The position numbers and the translations under genes were made by a program. Shown piece after piece: positions 1 to 12,800 of a stretch of 64,000 nucleotides of DNA. The stretch's first letter is position 1. Each line of letters opens with the position of its first letter. The stretch spans positions 1,664,001-1,728,000 of the forward strand of contig JAOTON010001898.1 of the NCBI GenBank assembly GCA_034440635.1, given 5' to 3'. The stretch is from Lepas anatifera. Taxonomy: Eukaryota; Arthropoda; Thecostraca; Lepadidae. The notes beneath the pieces were generated by a model. The model did not search any database. It had not been told where the DNA came from and saw only the letters and a program-made list of their open reading frames with translations.

Positions 1-14
1 GAATCGGCAGGCGT

Positions 15-300
15 GTTATGAAATAAACTGAACTGAAATTTTTATACATTCTTCTAACATGGTTCGCTCCGGCCTTTTTCAAGAGTTTCTGTCACTCTTC
101 CCGCAGTTTTTCTAGACTTTAGAGGCAGCTCCGCTCACTGACGGTGTTTATTCTAGCCATGTGCCAGAATGGGAGGGCGTTTTCCACAGCCTTTTCGTAG
201 GCCTCTTGTCTGTCATCACAATCATGAGCCACATGAAAGAAATACTTCATATTTTTTCGTGCTGTTGGAAACTTGGTCCCTGTAATTGAGGAGGAATGCT
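15..300 (-). pseudogene. Decayed unrecognised coding segment
   Basis: The minus strand reads almost open for about 85 codons: HVAHDCDDRQEAYEKAVENA, FWHMARINTVSERSCL, a stop, SLEKLREE, a stop, QKLLKKAGANHVRRMYKNF. Two in-frame stops suggest a dead transposon or host-derived copy. A possible acceptor (ttacag) precedes it near 280. I do not recognise the family. Confidence 0.35.
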
Positions 301-1090
301 GGCCTACAAGACAGACGTGGGCTGTGGATCAAGTCGCCGGCAATTTGCCCGTATTTGTTGACTAGCGATGGTCATTTTCATCTGTCTCCATAACTTAAAC
401 TGTGATTGAGCTGAACAAAACTATAAGAGATTCTCACAGGAATAAGAAAAAAGATCCGTGGAAGATCCCTTCGGTTTTCAATTAGTAACCTGATCTTCCG
501 AAAATTGTGATATTGTAGCCGCGAGCCTTATTGTTAATTATTATCAACTTATCAATATCATTATTCATTTATAAATATCATTGCTTAATTATTCATAAAC
601 GTTTATTTTTAATCCCAGCGTACATATTGGAAAGGTACTTAGTAATATGGTGAGGTGGGATGGGGCTTATTGAGGCAGAACCTAAGGATGGTATAGTTCA
701 TGTTCGGGATAAAACATATGAGCGAATCAGACATTCTTTATTTGCTTAGCTTTATTAACATCCATTCTTGACACAGTCTTTGCCATTTTTGCCAACCAAA
801 ATGTTATAAATGCTCCTCACGTGACCGAAGTAACTCACTCACTATGATAGTGCTCAGAGTGCGTATTAACTAAAATACACATCGAAATAGGCATGCAAAT
901 GCCTAGATTTTGCTAAAGATATGATGGTTAACTTAATGTCAAGAGTAATCTGGCTTCTAAATTCAACCGGATACGTTCCAAATAAACAGGATTTATGGCA
1001 AACGACCGGTGGATTTCGGTTGCTTGGCTCTGAACAGAAGAGCTTTATCTCTGTGGCGTCAAAACAGGCTTTTTACCATTTTTTACAAAT
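301..1090. other. AT-rich sequence without recognised features
   Basis: AT-rich DNA between the decayed segment at the left edge and the LINE 3' end. I see no exon, RNA gene or repeat structure. Confidence 0.4.
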
Positions 1091-4000
1091 TCAGTTCAGT
1101 TCAGTTCAGTATATTAAGAAACAATCCACACGAGTTAAAAACAATGGGGTGGCTTTTCGTGTTTCCACGTCAGTCATTAAAAGAAGGCAACACTTAAGAT
1201 AAGATAAAAACTTGGGATAAAATACAGAAAAATCATGCATACAGAGTAAAGTCACACATAAAATCATACATAAAACAAATACAATCACTGCAGCTCTCTC
1301 ATCTGTCTCTCCAGCAGCATACATCTTAGAGTTGCCTTGAAAGGCACGTCTTCTCCTATATCCAGCTCGTTCAGCAGAGCTGCCCCCGGTATGCCAGCCT
1401 ACGCCGCCCGGCTTCAGTCCGGATCCGCGGGAGGGACAGCTCCGCTGACCGGCGTGTCGCCTGGTTGTGAACGGTGTTGCGTGGTGGGCCTATGGTGTTA
1501 GCTATGTATGGTGGAGTGCCAGTGCGAATGGTTTTGTGAAGTGAGGAAAGTGTGTGATAGTGAATGAGGCTGTTGGCGTCCAGCCACTTCAGCCGGTCAA
1601 CAACATCGGAAATGTGGTCGTGTTTCCGACGTCCGCTGATAACCCGGGCGCAGAAGTTGATAATTTTTTGAATTTTGCGAATCTGAGTAGGGTTGCATGA
1701 GCCGTAAACGCACAGACAGTAACGAACAACAGACAGAACTAGAGATTGGACGATTTGGGGCATCAGCTGAGCCGGCACAACATAACGAACGTGAGTCAAT
1801 GCGATTAGAAGGCCGTTACATTTGTTTTGGACCGAGTTTACGTGTTGTTCAAAATTTAGATGACGATCAAGCAATACCCGAGACTTTTCACTACTTTTGA
1901 GTCGTTGATAGTCGAGTTTCCGAATTTAAGAGTAACTGGGGGAAAATTTCGAAGCATCGCTTTTGTTCCTAGAATCATCATCTGAGTTTTGGCGGTGTTC
2001 ACTTTCATTCCGTTGGCGCAGAACCATTGAAAAATAGAATCAAGTGCAATTTCCGCTCGCCGAATAAGATTTTGCAAGTCTTGCTTTTTACCAGTTATTA
2101 AAATTGATGTGTCATCTGCGAACTAGTGTGATGACCACGTCATCTTCGACGTGGGAGAGAGGTCGTTGGTGAAGAGGAGGCATAGCACGCAAGAGAGGCT
2201 CCCACCTTGAAAAATTCCCATGCTATTGTTTTTGAGCCAGATCTTATTACTGCACCAGTGACGGAAGATTTGAGCTGAACTTGTTGGGTATGACCTCTCA
2301 GGTAGTTTTCGAACCAAAGTGTATCAATGCCATAGAGGTCTAGTTTTTGAAGTAATATTTGGTGTGGAATGACATCGAACATCTTGGATAAATCCAAAAG
2401 AATTAGAACTGTAATTTCGCCAGAATCCATCGCCCTGAAAACGTGGTCGGTGATGACGTTTAGGGCGGATTCAGTAGAAAAATTTTGTCTATCACCATGC
2501 TGAGTATCCGAAAAAAGTTGATTGTTTTCGAGGTAGTTGACTAATTGATTTTGAACGACTTTTTCTACCAGTTTCATCGGTGGTGGCAATATAGTAATTG
2601 GTCTCGTGTCAGCCGGTCCAGCTGGAGCTTTAACTTTTGGAATGGGGGTTATCAGCGCACGTTTCCATTCGGAGGGAATTTGGCCAGTGACAAGACTCGA
2701 GTTAATGATGTCCAAAAGCAAAAATCCAATAGAAGAAAAGAATTTTGAGAACATAACTATGCTCAGACCATCACTTCCGGTGTTGTTGGACGGCTTCATG
2801 CTGAGAAGTGTGGCGTGCAGAGTCTGTATGTCGATGGGCTGGACGGTGAATGTGGACGTGGTAACTCGAGGCAGTCGCACTGGAACGGGGGTCGGTGGAG
2901 TGGGAATAGAGGCCGCGACGTTTGGTCCAACCGAAACGTAATAGTCGTTGAGTGCGTCCGGGGTCATATCAAAGGGTTGAGTGCTCGTCTGTTTTTGCCC
3001 AAAACGGGTCGCAAAAGCTGCCAAAACCTACCACGACCCTTTTGTAGAATTTCATTCTGAAAAATTGGCGCGAGTCACGGCGAATAGCGGCTTTGCTCAA
3101 ACGGTTCAGATTTTTGTACTCGAGACGGGACCCCCGCACCAGTGCTACTTGTCTCTGGTGAATGATGCGGCATGTATGGTGTGAGAGTGGCAACACAACC
3201 GGTTTACGAGCTGGAACGGAGCGGAGTGGTGCAACACGGTCGAGTTCTAGCAAGAATGTTTGCTTAAAAATATCCCACTTGCCTTCGGTGGAGGCACATA
3301 CCAGCACAGGCGACCAGTCTATTGAAGCGATCTGGAGATGAAAAAGGTTTACATCGATGCGCCCTAAACAACGCTTCTGAAGCCTGCAAGTAACCGGTCC
3401 ACTCTGGATGTCAGGACCGCGCAGTACTATGCGGGTTATATCGTGCGGCCCGCCAAAATGGCACCGGTAACACCACTCCTACGGACACGGTCGGCACAGT
3501 TGGTAGCGACAACATCAAGAACAGTATTGGCAGGCCGGTAAGTTGCACATGTTCGGTTAACGACATAAAATCCATAGTTGCTGAGTAACTGGCTTAGTTC
3601 AGGACGACATTCGCGTTGCTCTTTGAGCAGACAGTGGTTGAAATCTCCGGTAAGAATTATCTTGTGATCGACATATTTTGCCAACATGGCCTGAAGCTGT
3701 GACTCAAAACAATACAGATCTTTTGACAGCTGATTTTGTGAATTATTTGGAACGCGATAAACAGAGCAAACGACATACTTTAAACTGTTGCTTACTTTCA
3801 CGGCAGTCCAGATGGATTCTAAGTTGCTACCTCGTACGGCTGTAAGAGGCGTTGGCAGCAGCTCACACTGAAGGGAATCGCGAAAATAGATTGCAACACC
3901 ACCTTTTCCTTTAGGAAGCTTCAGGTTGGCTGGCCGGTCTCTTCGCAGTATGCTGTAGCCGTCGATTTGCAGAAGTCGATCCGGAATTTCAGGCGTCAGC

Positions 4001-4540
4001 CAGGTTTCGTTGAGACAGAGTAGGTCGAATCCATAGGTTTTCTGAATGTCGGTGCGAAGCTCAGGTAAGTGACCTCGAAGAGACTGAATGTTTAAATGGC
4101 CAATGAAAAGGTCTCGTCCTGTCGTTTCGGCGTGCCGTCGCCAGTTGACACCTCCACGTCGGCCTCGTTGCCTGGATCCGCCTCTGCGAGTGCGCCGAGG
4201 GGCGCGGCCGACCGTGGACCGGCTCCGCTGGCACGGCAGGCCGCGCACCGGTGGGGTTAAGCGGTGGTATTCTGGCAGCGGTGGCCCTCTGTTGTGTGTT
4301 CTGCTGGGGCCACGGTCTTGTTGCAGGGGCTGAAGCACGGATAAGTACTTGCAGCAGGTGCATAAAGATGACTGCTCGCACCAGCATCACAATTGGACGG
4401 GATCGCACCGGTGAGTCCATGGCTGCACTTAACCCTTCACTTCCCACTCAATGATTGGCTTATTAAAGCTTAAATTTCACCTGCTTATGCTGGATCTCGC
4501 AATCACACTTCAGTCACACAGTCACACACTCGCACTGTGA
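1091..4540 (-). mobile_element. Non-LTR retrotransposon (LINE A), nearly full-length, broken
   Basis: This is a CR1/Jockey-like LINE transcribed leftward. From high to low coordinates it has a Pro/Arg-rich N-terminus, an APE-type endonuclease (3436-4290: HLNIQSLRGHLPEL, LCLNETWLTPEI, LTGDFNHCL), a linker (2969-3307) and a reverse transcriptase (2140-3024: SEWKRALITPIPKVKAP, LLDLSKMFDVIPH). A catalytic FADDTSILI lies just after a stop near 2125, and a thumb/C-terminal region at 1371-1874 has KIINFCARVISGRRKHDHIS. Frameshifts and stops split it into several reading frames, so it is dead. The 3' end carries a tandem TTCAG repeat (1087-1110) instead of poly-A, as in several CR1-like clades. Shorter copies of the same tail lie at 23775-25384 and 44184-44560. 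Confidence 0.85.
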
Positions 4541-4980
4541 GAAGAGAAAGAATGGGTATGACGAGGGGCTGATGAGGAGAGCCCGTGGAGCGCTGCGCAC
4601 CTGGCTGCGCAGCGAACTGAATTCATCAAATCCAATCCGCGACCCATATCAATTTTTGAACTTGTATAATGCTGGTACCATTGGATTCAGGAGGTCCCAA
4701 ACAATGGGAAAAACCACCGCCACCCAACAATTTGCATGGTCAGTGCAATATGAGGCACCCTAATGACCACTAAGGTTGGCGGGCTCTAAGTCCAAATTAT
4801 CAATGAGGTATGCCTGTGAAATCGTGACCGAGGTCAGTCAAATTCAAGGCACTGATGGCCGTATATGGACAGATAAAAGGTAAGGCGGACCTTGGAAGGG
4901 ACGAAACTGGGGGATTAGGGGGCCAAGGAAAGAAAGAGAGGATATGTGAGGGTTCCTGCGAAAAGACTTAAAGTGATGAT
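4541..4980. other. Intergenic or intronic sequence
   Basis: No conserved coding or repeat structure recognised between the LINE 5' end and the SINE-like unit. Confidence 0.35.
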
Positions 4981-4999
4981 GTTTATATATAAATAATGT

Positions 5000-5330
5000 C
5001 CAAGCTGCAGCAAGTTCGGTTTTGGGAGTCGAAATCTCACTTAAATAATCAAGGGACTTGTCATGGAGACCCCGGACCCAACACCAGAACGAGCAACTCC
5101 CTCAATGGAGGGTTCATTTAGAAGCCAAAGTTTACCGTCCCACAACGCACAGGGTCCTCTAACTCCCTCTCACCGGTCAGTTGCCAGCTGACTTACGTCG
5201 GGTAAAATATTGAGCGCCGGAGCGTCTCAGGGGAACCGATCCCAAGCCTGGACATGCACTGCCACTGCATGTTTCTCAGCAGCGGGCCGGAGCCCAACGC
5301 TCTACCAACTGATCTACCGGGGCGGCCAAT
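5000..5330 (-). mobile_element. tRNA-derived SINE-like unit
   Basis: On the minus strand it begins CCGCCCCGGTAGATCAG, followed by TTGGTAGAGCGTTGGGC, a clear tRNA A box near the 5' end. GGATCGGTTCCCC, a degenerate B box, follows near 5235. The tRNA-like head is followed by an unrelated body, so it is a SINE head rather than a tRNA gene. No target-site duplication was found, so the left limit is a guess. Confidence 0.6.
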
Positions 5331-5595
5331 GAGGACACGGTAAATGAGCACGGAGAACGAGGACATTGAGGGCTTCGTGGCCGGGTTATGAAAAAAGAGA
5401 TTAAGACCATTGGGATGGTATAGGGCAAGGAAATGAGTTACGAGGATAATAGGAACTTGACACAGGGACAGGGATAAGAGTACATGAGATTACGAGTACT
5501 TTGGTGATACGAAGCAAGGGTATGAGGATATGAATACAGGAGGAACTATAGGGCCCAGAGGCGAGGATATGAGGGCATAAGGCCGAGCGAAATTT

Positions 5596-5990
5596 GAGGT
5601 TAGTGTTAGACGTCAGAGTTAGAGGACGTTAGAGGTTAGTGTTAGACGTCAGAGTTAGAGGACGTTAGAGGTTAGTGTTAGACGTCAGAGTTAGAGGACG
5701 TTAGAGGTTAGTGTTAGACGTCAGAGTTAGAGGATGTTAGAGGTTAGTGTTAGACGTCAGAGTTGGCGGACGTTAGAGGTTAGTGTTAGACGTCAGAGTT
5801 AGAGGACGTTAGAGGTTAGTGTTAGACGTCAGAGTTAGAGGACGTTAGAGGTTAGTGTTTGACGTCAGAGTTAGCGGACGTTAGAGGTTAGTGTTAGACG
5901 TCAGAGTTAGAGGACGTTAGAGGTTATTGTTAGACGTCAGAGTTAGCGGACGTTAGAGGTTAGGTGTTAGAGTTAGAGGACGTTAGAGTT
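5596..5990. repeat. 36-bp minisatellite, about 11 copies
   Basis: Tandem array with unit starting GAGGTTAGTGTTAGACGTCA and ending GAGTTAGAGGACGTTA. Copies differ by single bases (agcgg/agagg, gatg/gacg); the last units are truncated. Most units contain the palindrome GACGTC. Confidence 0.95.
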
Positions 5991-5999
5991 TGACCTGGA

Positions 6000-6661
6000 T
6001 AGTAGGCGCACGAGTAAGGCGAGAGATGAAAAGAAAACCTACATTTTGTACAGCCAGTCTACATGACCCCCCCCAGCCAACAGGCCCGGAAGCCTAGACT
6101 GAAGGTGACACGAGCAGCCGAGAGGGGTGGGTCGTTTTATACAGAATCCGGACCGAGAACTTGCTGGGTGGGGATTGGACCTGTAGCTTGTATGTGTGAA
6201 CTTACGGAAGTGGTGCAATACCTTCTTGTTGCCTCTAAATTATAAATAGTTATGTGCTTAAGCCGCGGTATGGGGAGACAGGTGTCAGTGGCGCCACAAG
6301 CGGCCCCAGCGTCTGCGTCACGCTCTGAGGATAACGCACACGGTGGACGAAGTTGGCGGGCTATGATGACGACCACCCCAGACGCGGAGACACCCACGCC
6401 GCCTGAAGAGCGCACACACCCCACCGCGCCCAGCGTTGCCGACAGACGCCGGACGGCCAGCCCAGCGCCGCGCGCACCCGACCGTCTTCCCCACGGATCG
6501 CCCAGCGGCGCTTCCCGTCACAAAAAAGTCGCGTGAACACTGCTAGGGAAGATCCCGAGGCGGACTTTGGTTGCCACGTGACGTGACGCTCGCGGAGCCC
6601 CGCTGAACGTGGTCCTGTAGCCGGCCGCCGTGGCCAGCGCCGGCGGCGGCCCCCCGTTTAC
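6000..6661. other. GC-rich segment downstream of the last dynein exon
   Basis: A CpG-rich stretch at about 6290-6600 follows the donor of exon 19. Open frames of about 94 codons exist on both strands but show only Pro/Thr/Arg-rich compositional sequence, with no family motif. I treat it as intronic. Confidence 0.4.
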
Positions 6662-6805
6662 CTGCAGGATGACCCAGTGTCCGTGTTTGGCGGCCGTATC
6701 CAGCGCCGCCTCAGCCACCACCTCTTGGCCCTGGCCCAGAGACACCGAGTGGAAGTTCTTGTGGTCGAAGGTGAACTTCATCTTCTTGCCCAGCGCCTCC
6801 ACGTC
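6662..6805 (-). CDS. Dynein heavy chain exon 19 (AAA6), last visible exon
   Basis: Encodes [34 protein letters not shown] and GHWVILQ. Acceptor ttgacag, donor CTGCAG|GTAAAC. The expected next motif (NIHLV) was not found between 1 and 6600, so the gene continues past the left edge or is broken there. Confidence 0.93.
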
Positions 6806-9800
6806 CTGTCAAAGGCAGCACGGCGGCTGACCACTCTGTCATCCACTAACAGGGCGGGGCAGATGCTGTCGAATTCGACACCGTCTGTGAGCTGGGCATG
6901 GCCAAGGTCTCTGGAAGAGAGGAGGCAGTTCGATTGCTCTCTTCACAGTTGATGGCTAGTTTTACAGCAGACTTCGAAAATTAACACCTATCAATCGATA
7001 ATCATTAGCCGGTAAACCTTTGACAATGCACCCGCATGGATAGTTCCAAGAAATAGTTGTAATTTGTGCTGCTCCGACATTTATGCAAACAACGATGTAC
7101 CATTTCAAGCCAGAAATAATTAAACGACTACAAAGCGAAAAAAACTGGAACGTCTTTTGAACGCGTTCTTAAAAAATAATGGAGCCAGTGTTGTCTCAAT
7201 TCCCCAGTGGATTCCTCGCGGGACGGACGCTTGGCTTGGTTTGGTTTGACGCCCCCGAGCCAAGCGCGCGGTCAGCGACCAATCCCTGGGACATGGAGAC
7301 AACACTGGATTAGGTGCAAGTTGTTAGAACGCCAGTTTTTGTACGAAATAAGTAACAGCTTTTTGCACTGTAGCCCTATCATAGAATCTGTCCCCCCCAT
7401 TAATCCCAGCCTTTTGTGTAAATTGCACTATAGGCAAGAATCAGACCTATCGCTCACCATTTAATGTCTGCTTAAAACAATCTCACTACAGGACTGCCTA
7501 GCGAGATACAAGTGTCGATCAAACTTCAACCTCTCATGATAGGAGTAAGTCAATTTTGCGAGTTCAGAGATATACTTTGACTTAAAGACTGCACCCGCGA
7601 GTTTGCCGCTAAGGTTCGTTATAAATTACAAATCGCTGCAATCTGTCCGCATTTATTTTGATGAGTTTCTACACACGATTTTTTAATCTTATTTCAAGCC
7701 CGCACCGGGATGAAACGTTACCTATCATAAATATAAAACTATCATGCTACTATCAGCGATGATTGCTCCCATTCCAAGTTCCGACGTTGTTACCTTCAGG
7801 GGATCCACACCCGGTGAGAGGATGAAGAAGATGGGCGTTGAAGGACCAGACTCTTCAAACGACTTTGCGAACTCGACAGTTTTCCCCTCAACGTACTTGA
7901 ATCCCATTCGCTCCTCGACAAATGCTCTGTAGATTGCAAGAACATATCATTATTTTAGCAGGAGCTAGGCCGAGGTATTGCAGCGCCCCTTTAGAGCCAC
8001 AAATGACTGCCTTGGTAACGGGAATGTCAAACACCATGGCTTTGACGTCGGGGTGTTCTGTCGGGTATCACAGACTCAGTCCTCGGTAAATACCTAGCCG
8101 ATGTTGACACAATTGTCGCAAGAACAGTTCCAGCATGGGAAGGCAATCAGTGTAGTTGCTGGCGTTAAGCAGACTTAGTATTCTGCGTCAATACCTGTAG
8201 AGGCAAGAAACACGCGTGTTTTCCTGGAGAGCTATTTCTCAACTGCCCCACATAATAAGCAAGGCAGGTCATTCATTAAAGGGAATGTGGCACCTTCATA
8301 GCGTGATTTTAACTGAGATAGCCAAGTTGTAAAGCAAGTCGGAAAACCCGGTGCTCCATATATCATTTGTCTTGGAACTCGATATTTCTGTAGAAAAAAG
8401 CTAAAACCTACCTGACACTAACCCCTCGCCGGACGGCCATTGTGAGTTGCTGGTGTGACGGTATATGCTGACGTCACGATGAGCATCAGCCAATCGAAGC
8501 CCTTGAAGCATTTCAAGTATGGTAGTGGTTGCCAGATCATGACATCATCCACAGGCATATATTGATTTATTTTCCTAGAGGAGTATTTTTAAAAACAAAA
8601 TATTGAGCTTATTGAACATTTTTCAGAGAAATCATGAGTGGTTTCATTATTTTTGGCTAAAAGTACGCCTAATTTCACTAAATTCCAGGATTCGACCATG
8701 GTGCCACATTCCCTTTAAAACATTTGCATTTATTCACACCATGTCAAAATTTTCACACATCATCTCTAGAAAAATGGTTTGAATTCCATTGCATGTATGT
8801 AATGGAATTCAAACCATGTAATATGTGCACCCCCAGGAACCCTCTGTGCACGTCAGCCGAGTTGGCTGCGTCTGCGGCGATCACCTGACGGCGTAGGTCA
8901 TGCGGTCGGGCCGCAGGGCTCGCATCATGCACAGCCGCTGCAGCGGCGTCTTGTTCTTCCACTCCTGCGGGAACTTCTCCTTCTCGGGGCACTCCGACTC
9001 GCACAGCGACTTCCACCGCTTCGCCGAGCCCTCGATGTCCCGGTCCAGGTTTCTGGAATTGACGGGCCCGTTAGTAACGGTGTACTGCCAGCGAACGCCC
9101 ATCAGCAAACGCAACACTCTTCTGCCGTCTCCTCAAAAGACAACGACGTAGAACAAAAAATCAGCATATCATGACTCATGAGCCAGCGATAGAAGGGTGT
9201 CACAGGCGTGAGTTTAGTGATTTTGATGCAAAATATTTGAGCAAATTACTTTGTCCACTTTAAAGAATGATGCTACTGTGACCGGCATGAGACCAGCAAA
9301 TATGAAAGCAAGATACTACAATTCCAGGTTAGTGTTCTGAAAGTGCAAATTTCAAGCAGAACAAACATTCAATTTTTTATATTACCAGCAGCCGATTTTG
9401 ACATTTCACTCACTTAAAAAAAACATTGCAAAAGAAGAAACAAGAATAATCCAGGCTGTGTTTTTAATAGAAATAATAACTTAATCATAAAATCTGTTCT
9501 AAATTGCCCTAAGACCTTGGCAGTTTGTGCGTCGTTACCGCCCCCCCCTCTGTTCCGCCTTGATGTTGCTACTTAGCCACCACCTAGGTAGAGGAGAGGA
9601 AAGCGGGACAAAACAGACCTTGGGAAAAACAATTTTTGTTTTTTAGCTGTATGCTGACTGGGTTAAAGAGGTTAATATAATGTTTATACAAGGCACGTGA
9701 CCTCAAAATACAAACATGGATATGATCGTTTTCTGGCAACATTGTTACTGAGTGCTACTGTTGATGTGGATGCCCAAAGATGCGTAGGGCACAGCTCGGA

Positions 9801-12800
9801 GTCCTGCTCCTCTCTCTCTGACTCTACTGCACTCAGTGGCGGATCTAGCCGGTCAGTTTGGGAGGGCCAAACCAAAGTCCAAGAGCAAAAAAAGCGTCAC
9901 GCAGGGAAAAACTGCGCTACAATATCACTCTCCGGTAGAATTTTGAGTATTTGAGGCAAAGAAACGTCACGAGGTAAAAAATATGGGCTCCATATATTTT
10001 TTCCCTATCCAAGGCCCAATATCTACACTGAACTCAACAGGTTCTGTTTGAAGTTGAGAGTTGAAGCACCAAAATCTTACTTATAAACTTAAGATCGCTT
10101 GGGGGGGGCAAAAACGTAGTTTGGCCCCGAGCTTTTCCGTGTGCAGGGGGAAATGCCTCCCCCCGGATCCGCCACCGACTGCACCCAGGAGGCAGGCTCT
10201 CCGTACCGCTCCACTTATTGCAGAGGGGGTCCCTGTGGAAAATAGCTATCGACATGTCCTATTCTTATCAATCAATCATATTCTTTTGGTGATGTTTGAT
10301 ATCTTCTTGATGAGCTGCTTTGTCGAGTGCTCTACTCTGTGAGCCAGATTCGGTCTGCGCTATCTCCTCATGCAGTATTTCTTGGTAAGAAGCAGCTGGG
10401 CGGGTGGTGAGCCGTAGCTGACGGCACCGGTGAAGTGAGGCTATAACTGGGGAGGGCGCCGTCCGCCGTCCTCCTCAGCCCGAGACCTCCCAGTCCAGTG
10501 ACAGCGCCCGCCTGCCTCCAATTCTGGCCTTTTCCAATCGACCTGAGCAAGTCCGGGTTCGGGTAAGCGGGTACTGCCCTCACTAGGTACTGCAGCTTTG
10601 AAAGCCAATGACAGTTTCTGAGAAGAAGTAATGACGAATGGGAGACGAGTTTTCTCAATCCATTGACCATGCACTGCAGCTCCTCTTTCCTCTCGTTTAC
10701 TGTCCCTTCGGCTGCTGCTCTGGTAAGTGGCGCACCTGGGACCGACCGTTTGGCCCCCGTCGAAACTTCTGTTCCCGGGAGCAGCGTTGCAAGTTTCTTA
10801 ATAGTTAGCTCACCAGCAGAGATTGACTGGGCGACGACATCGTGTTTGGCAGAATTGAATTGGATGCCTACAAATATCGGGCAATGTTTTCAAAACGTAT
10901 GATAACTTATACCTGCGTTATAACACTTGTTGGGGCTTATCGACATACCCACCTAGGTTATGTGGCGTTGCCAACCTTTCCCTGTTAAAAGATTGGTCCT
11001 TGCTCAGGGAAGTCGCCGGGTTCTGAACCCGGGATGGCTGCGAGGAACGCTGTATTAAACCTCAACCTGCAAACCTTACATGTGTACGGGAATGATGTGA
11101 TCGAAATAGACGAGTTGAATACTATCAAAATCGCATGCGAAAAAAATGTGTTAGGGCTTATTTCTCTGGGACGATAGATATGCAAATTCATTGCAAGGGG
11201 CTCCGAAAGTAGCATTTCGCACCTAGGATAATATCAACGGTGTCTTATACAACCCGATAATTGTTGACCGACGTCAGTTCACACGCCACTGGCTAAGCTT
11301 GCAGGCAGACGAAGGCCAAATCAATAACAAACGCAGATGAAATATTGGACAACGGAGCTCAGGAGATCAGGACCGCTCCGGACAGCCGCCATCATGAGAG
11401 TATCCATCCCCTAAACCAGTAACTACCCAGTGGGCTCTAACCCGAGTGAAGCCCGCACCCAGCAGCGGCCACCTACTTGAACTCGTCCATGCTGCTGAGG
11501 GACTTGATGGCGCCCCAGAGTGTATCTGTGAGGAAGTCCACCGGCGAGGTCACGTTGGGCGTGATGGGGAAGCGGAGCAGGAAGTCCAGCTCCGAGAACT
11601 GGATCTCCTTCGCCGTCAACAGAATCTACACAGAACACGCGGGCCATGGCAATCATGAGCTCAAGTGCACGCAATGCAACTAGTTCTAGATGGACGACGA
11701 CTTAACCCGCGCCCCACCGGGGGTCCGGCGCCACTTTCGCCCCACCAGGGGCCATCGATGGCCCCCTCTAACTCCGAAAATATGGGCGTTAGCGCAAATC
11801 TGCAAAGTGCATTAGAAACCTCCCGTGAATTCAGTAAGAAATTACTTCACATGTTTTAGTGCTCAGGTCAATGGTTTGACCTCCAGAGGTCAAATTAGGT
11901 CAAGATCGGCTATTTTCACTCAAATATGCAGTGCTTAAGCAAACTGGCCATAACTCTTATGCCATTAGAGCTATTGAGGTCTGGTAAAGTACATTTGATA
12001 GGAAATTGCCAGTAATTTTTCCGCTATGTGCAATGTTAAGACCTCCAGCCAGTGGTTTGACCTACAGAGGTCACCTCGTGACCTAATATAACCAGAGGTC
12101 ACGAAAGGTCAGAAGGTGACCTTGCCGTATATCAAATGAAAGCCAGTGACAAGAAAAACACGATGGTGTTTGTTTCAGCCCTCTAGCTTAATTAGGTCAA
12201 AAGTTATTGTCAAAATACTGTTTTTGACCCTTGGTGACCTTGTATGACCTTGGAGAGGTGAAAGGGCAAATATGGCCCCTGGAATCCGTGAGAGTGTCAA
12301 AGAACGCTTTTCTGATCAAACCGAGCATCTTCAATCGTTTTTGTGACTTTTAGATCATAAGGCAGCTTTTCCCCATGCTTTTTCAATGGGAGAGGTCACC
12401 TCGTGACCTGACCTCAGGGCACGAAATCGTAAAATCCCGGATATACACCTTGTAGACCCTGGAGGGGTCATGAAGTGTAGGAAGTTTCAAATCGATCGAC
12501 TAATAAATGTAGCTCTTACAGAGCTCTAAAGTTGAAGTGAGGTGACCTTGGTTAACCTCGTCTGGTGACCTGACCTTGGGTCACCCGGGGTGAAAAATTT
12601 TTAGGGATGCTGGTAAAATGATGCAGTGAGAGGTAGAGCCCTCAACCGCGGTGCTGCGCCTCATCGGTTTTCTGCTATCCCGGAAAAACCTTAGGGGGCA
12701 TCGATGGCCCCGGGTGGGGCGAGGGTTAATTGAGGCAAGGGGGCCTCAGGCAGAGAGCACTCGATGACCAGTGCAACAGGAGTTTATAAACGGCGGCAGA

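Noticed and set aside
5596..5990. Telomere-like or CRISPR-like repeat
   Set aside because: TTAG words occur but the unit is a 36-bp tandem without unique spacers. It is an ordinary minisatellite.
6252..6536. 94-codon frame in the GC-rich segment
   Set aside because: Pro/Thr/Arg-rich composition typical of chance frames in GC-rich DNA. No family motif or splice context.
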